Shown here piece by piece: positions 5,615 to 5,851 of a stretch of DNA of 5,851 bases. Both the position numbers and the translations under genes were made by a program. This stretch comes from SVTX01 sp964629615 (GTDB lineage: Bacteria > Bacillota > Clostridia > Oscillospirales > CAG-272). The notes under the pieces were generated by a model. That model saw only the letters and a list, made by a program, of their open reading frames with translations, made no database searches and was not told the origin of the DNA. The DNA lies in contig CAZVUD010000054.1 in NCBI GenBank assembly GCA_964629615.1, positions 1 through 5,851 on the forward strand. Direction: 5' to 3'. Position 1 is the first letter of the stretch, and every line of letters starts with the position of its first letter.

Positions 5615-5851
5615 ATGCGCACAACAACAGAACAACTGAATATGTACGTGCAGCAGACGCTTGATAGCCGCGTAAGACCCATTGAAATATTGCTTGCCCC
5701 CATATACGGTTGCTACACGGGGGAGGCGGTAGCCTATATGTGCGTTCCCCGTATCAACAGTGTCATATCGGGTGTGCTTGATCCGCAGGATTATTTGGTT
5801 TCCTGTACAGACGAGGAGCTTTTGCTTGAGCTTACTAAAAAGAGTCTCGAA
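5615..5851 (+). CDS. EAL-like domain protein, possibly degenerate, N-terminal part only
   Basis: Seventy-nine codons are open to the window edge, so the gene is incomplete. Residues about 21-60 follow the opening of EAL (c-di-GMP phosphodiesterase) domains: an xxPIY strand (29-31), a TG turn (35-36), a hydrophobic strand, an Arg at the position of the conserved LLR motif, and GVLDPQDY (53-60) resembling the usual GxLxPxxF. Where active enzymes carry GYEALLR, this protein has AYMCVPR (40-46), so the metal-binding Glu of the EAL signature appears to be absent. If the alignment is right, the domain may bind c-di-GMP without cleaving it. The ATG at 5615 is preferred because GGAGAG (5603-5608) lies six bases upstream. 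In-frame ATGs at 5609, 5579 and 5576 are alternatives that lack a well-placed ribosome site. It is controlled by riboswitch 2. Family assignment rests on a short divergent stretch, so another fold is possible. Confidence 0.6.
   Translation, partial: MRTTTEQLNMYVQQTLDSRVRPIEILLAPIYGCYTGEAVAYMCVPRINSVISGVLDPQDYLVSCTDEELLLELTKKSLE

Overview
The window looks like chromosome of a gut-type Clostridia bacterium (Firmicutes; Ruminococcus- or Oscillospiraceae-like). The evidence is strong AGGAGG-type ribosome sites, consensus sigma-A promoters, Clostridia-style class I cyclic-di-GMP riboswitches, and secreted proteins whose signal peptides end in the AWF-like motif of SipW-dependent exports. This placement is inferred from sequence style, not from a search. 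All supported genes are on the + strand.

Layout: (1) 17-1468 encodes a membrane diguanylate cyclase with an extracytoplasmic Cache-like sensor and an intact GGDEF motif, ending in a strong hairpin terminator. (2) 1469-1995 is a 527-base non-coding stretch. It holds the terminator, two tandem copies of an 82-base repeat plus a partial third, a near-copy of the terminator hairpin, a second terminator-like palindrome, then a consensus promoter and a c-di-GMP-I (GEMM-I) riboswitch with an expression-platform terminator. (3) 1996-2733 and 2730-5372 form a translationally coupled two-gene operon. It encodes two secreted proteins with SipW-type signals: a 245-residue matrix- or fibre-subunit-like protein and an 880-residue multidomain protein with a GLUG-type N-terminal domain and a compositionally distinct, AT-rich centre. 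(4) 5408-5558 is a second promoter plus a second GEMM-I riboswitch with its own terminator. (5) 5615-5851 is the start of a gene that runs off the window and resembles the N-terminus of an EAL domain whose signature residues are replaced.

Read together, this looks like a local c-di-GMP circuit. A cyclase makes the second messenger. One RNA sensor gates a secreted surface or matrix operon. A second RNA sensor gates an EAL-like protein that could be a degrader or, given the altered motif, a c-di-GMP receptor. In both riboswitches the 3' strand of the basal P1 helix is also the 5' strand of the terminator, so ligand binding should block termination and turn the downstream genes ON. The circuit and the ON polarity are inferences from base pairing and gene order; the individual parts are well supported.
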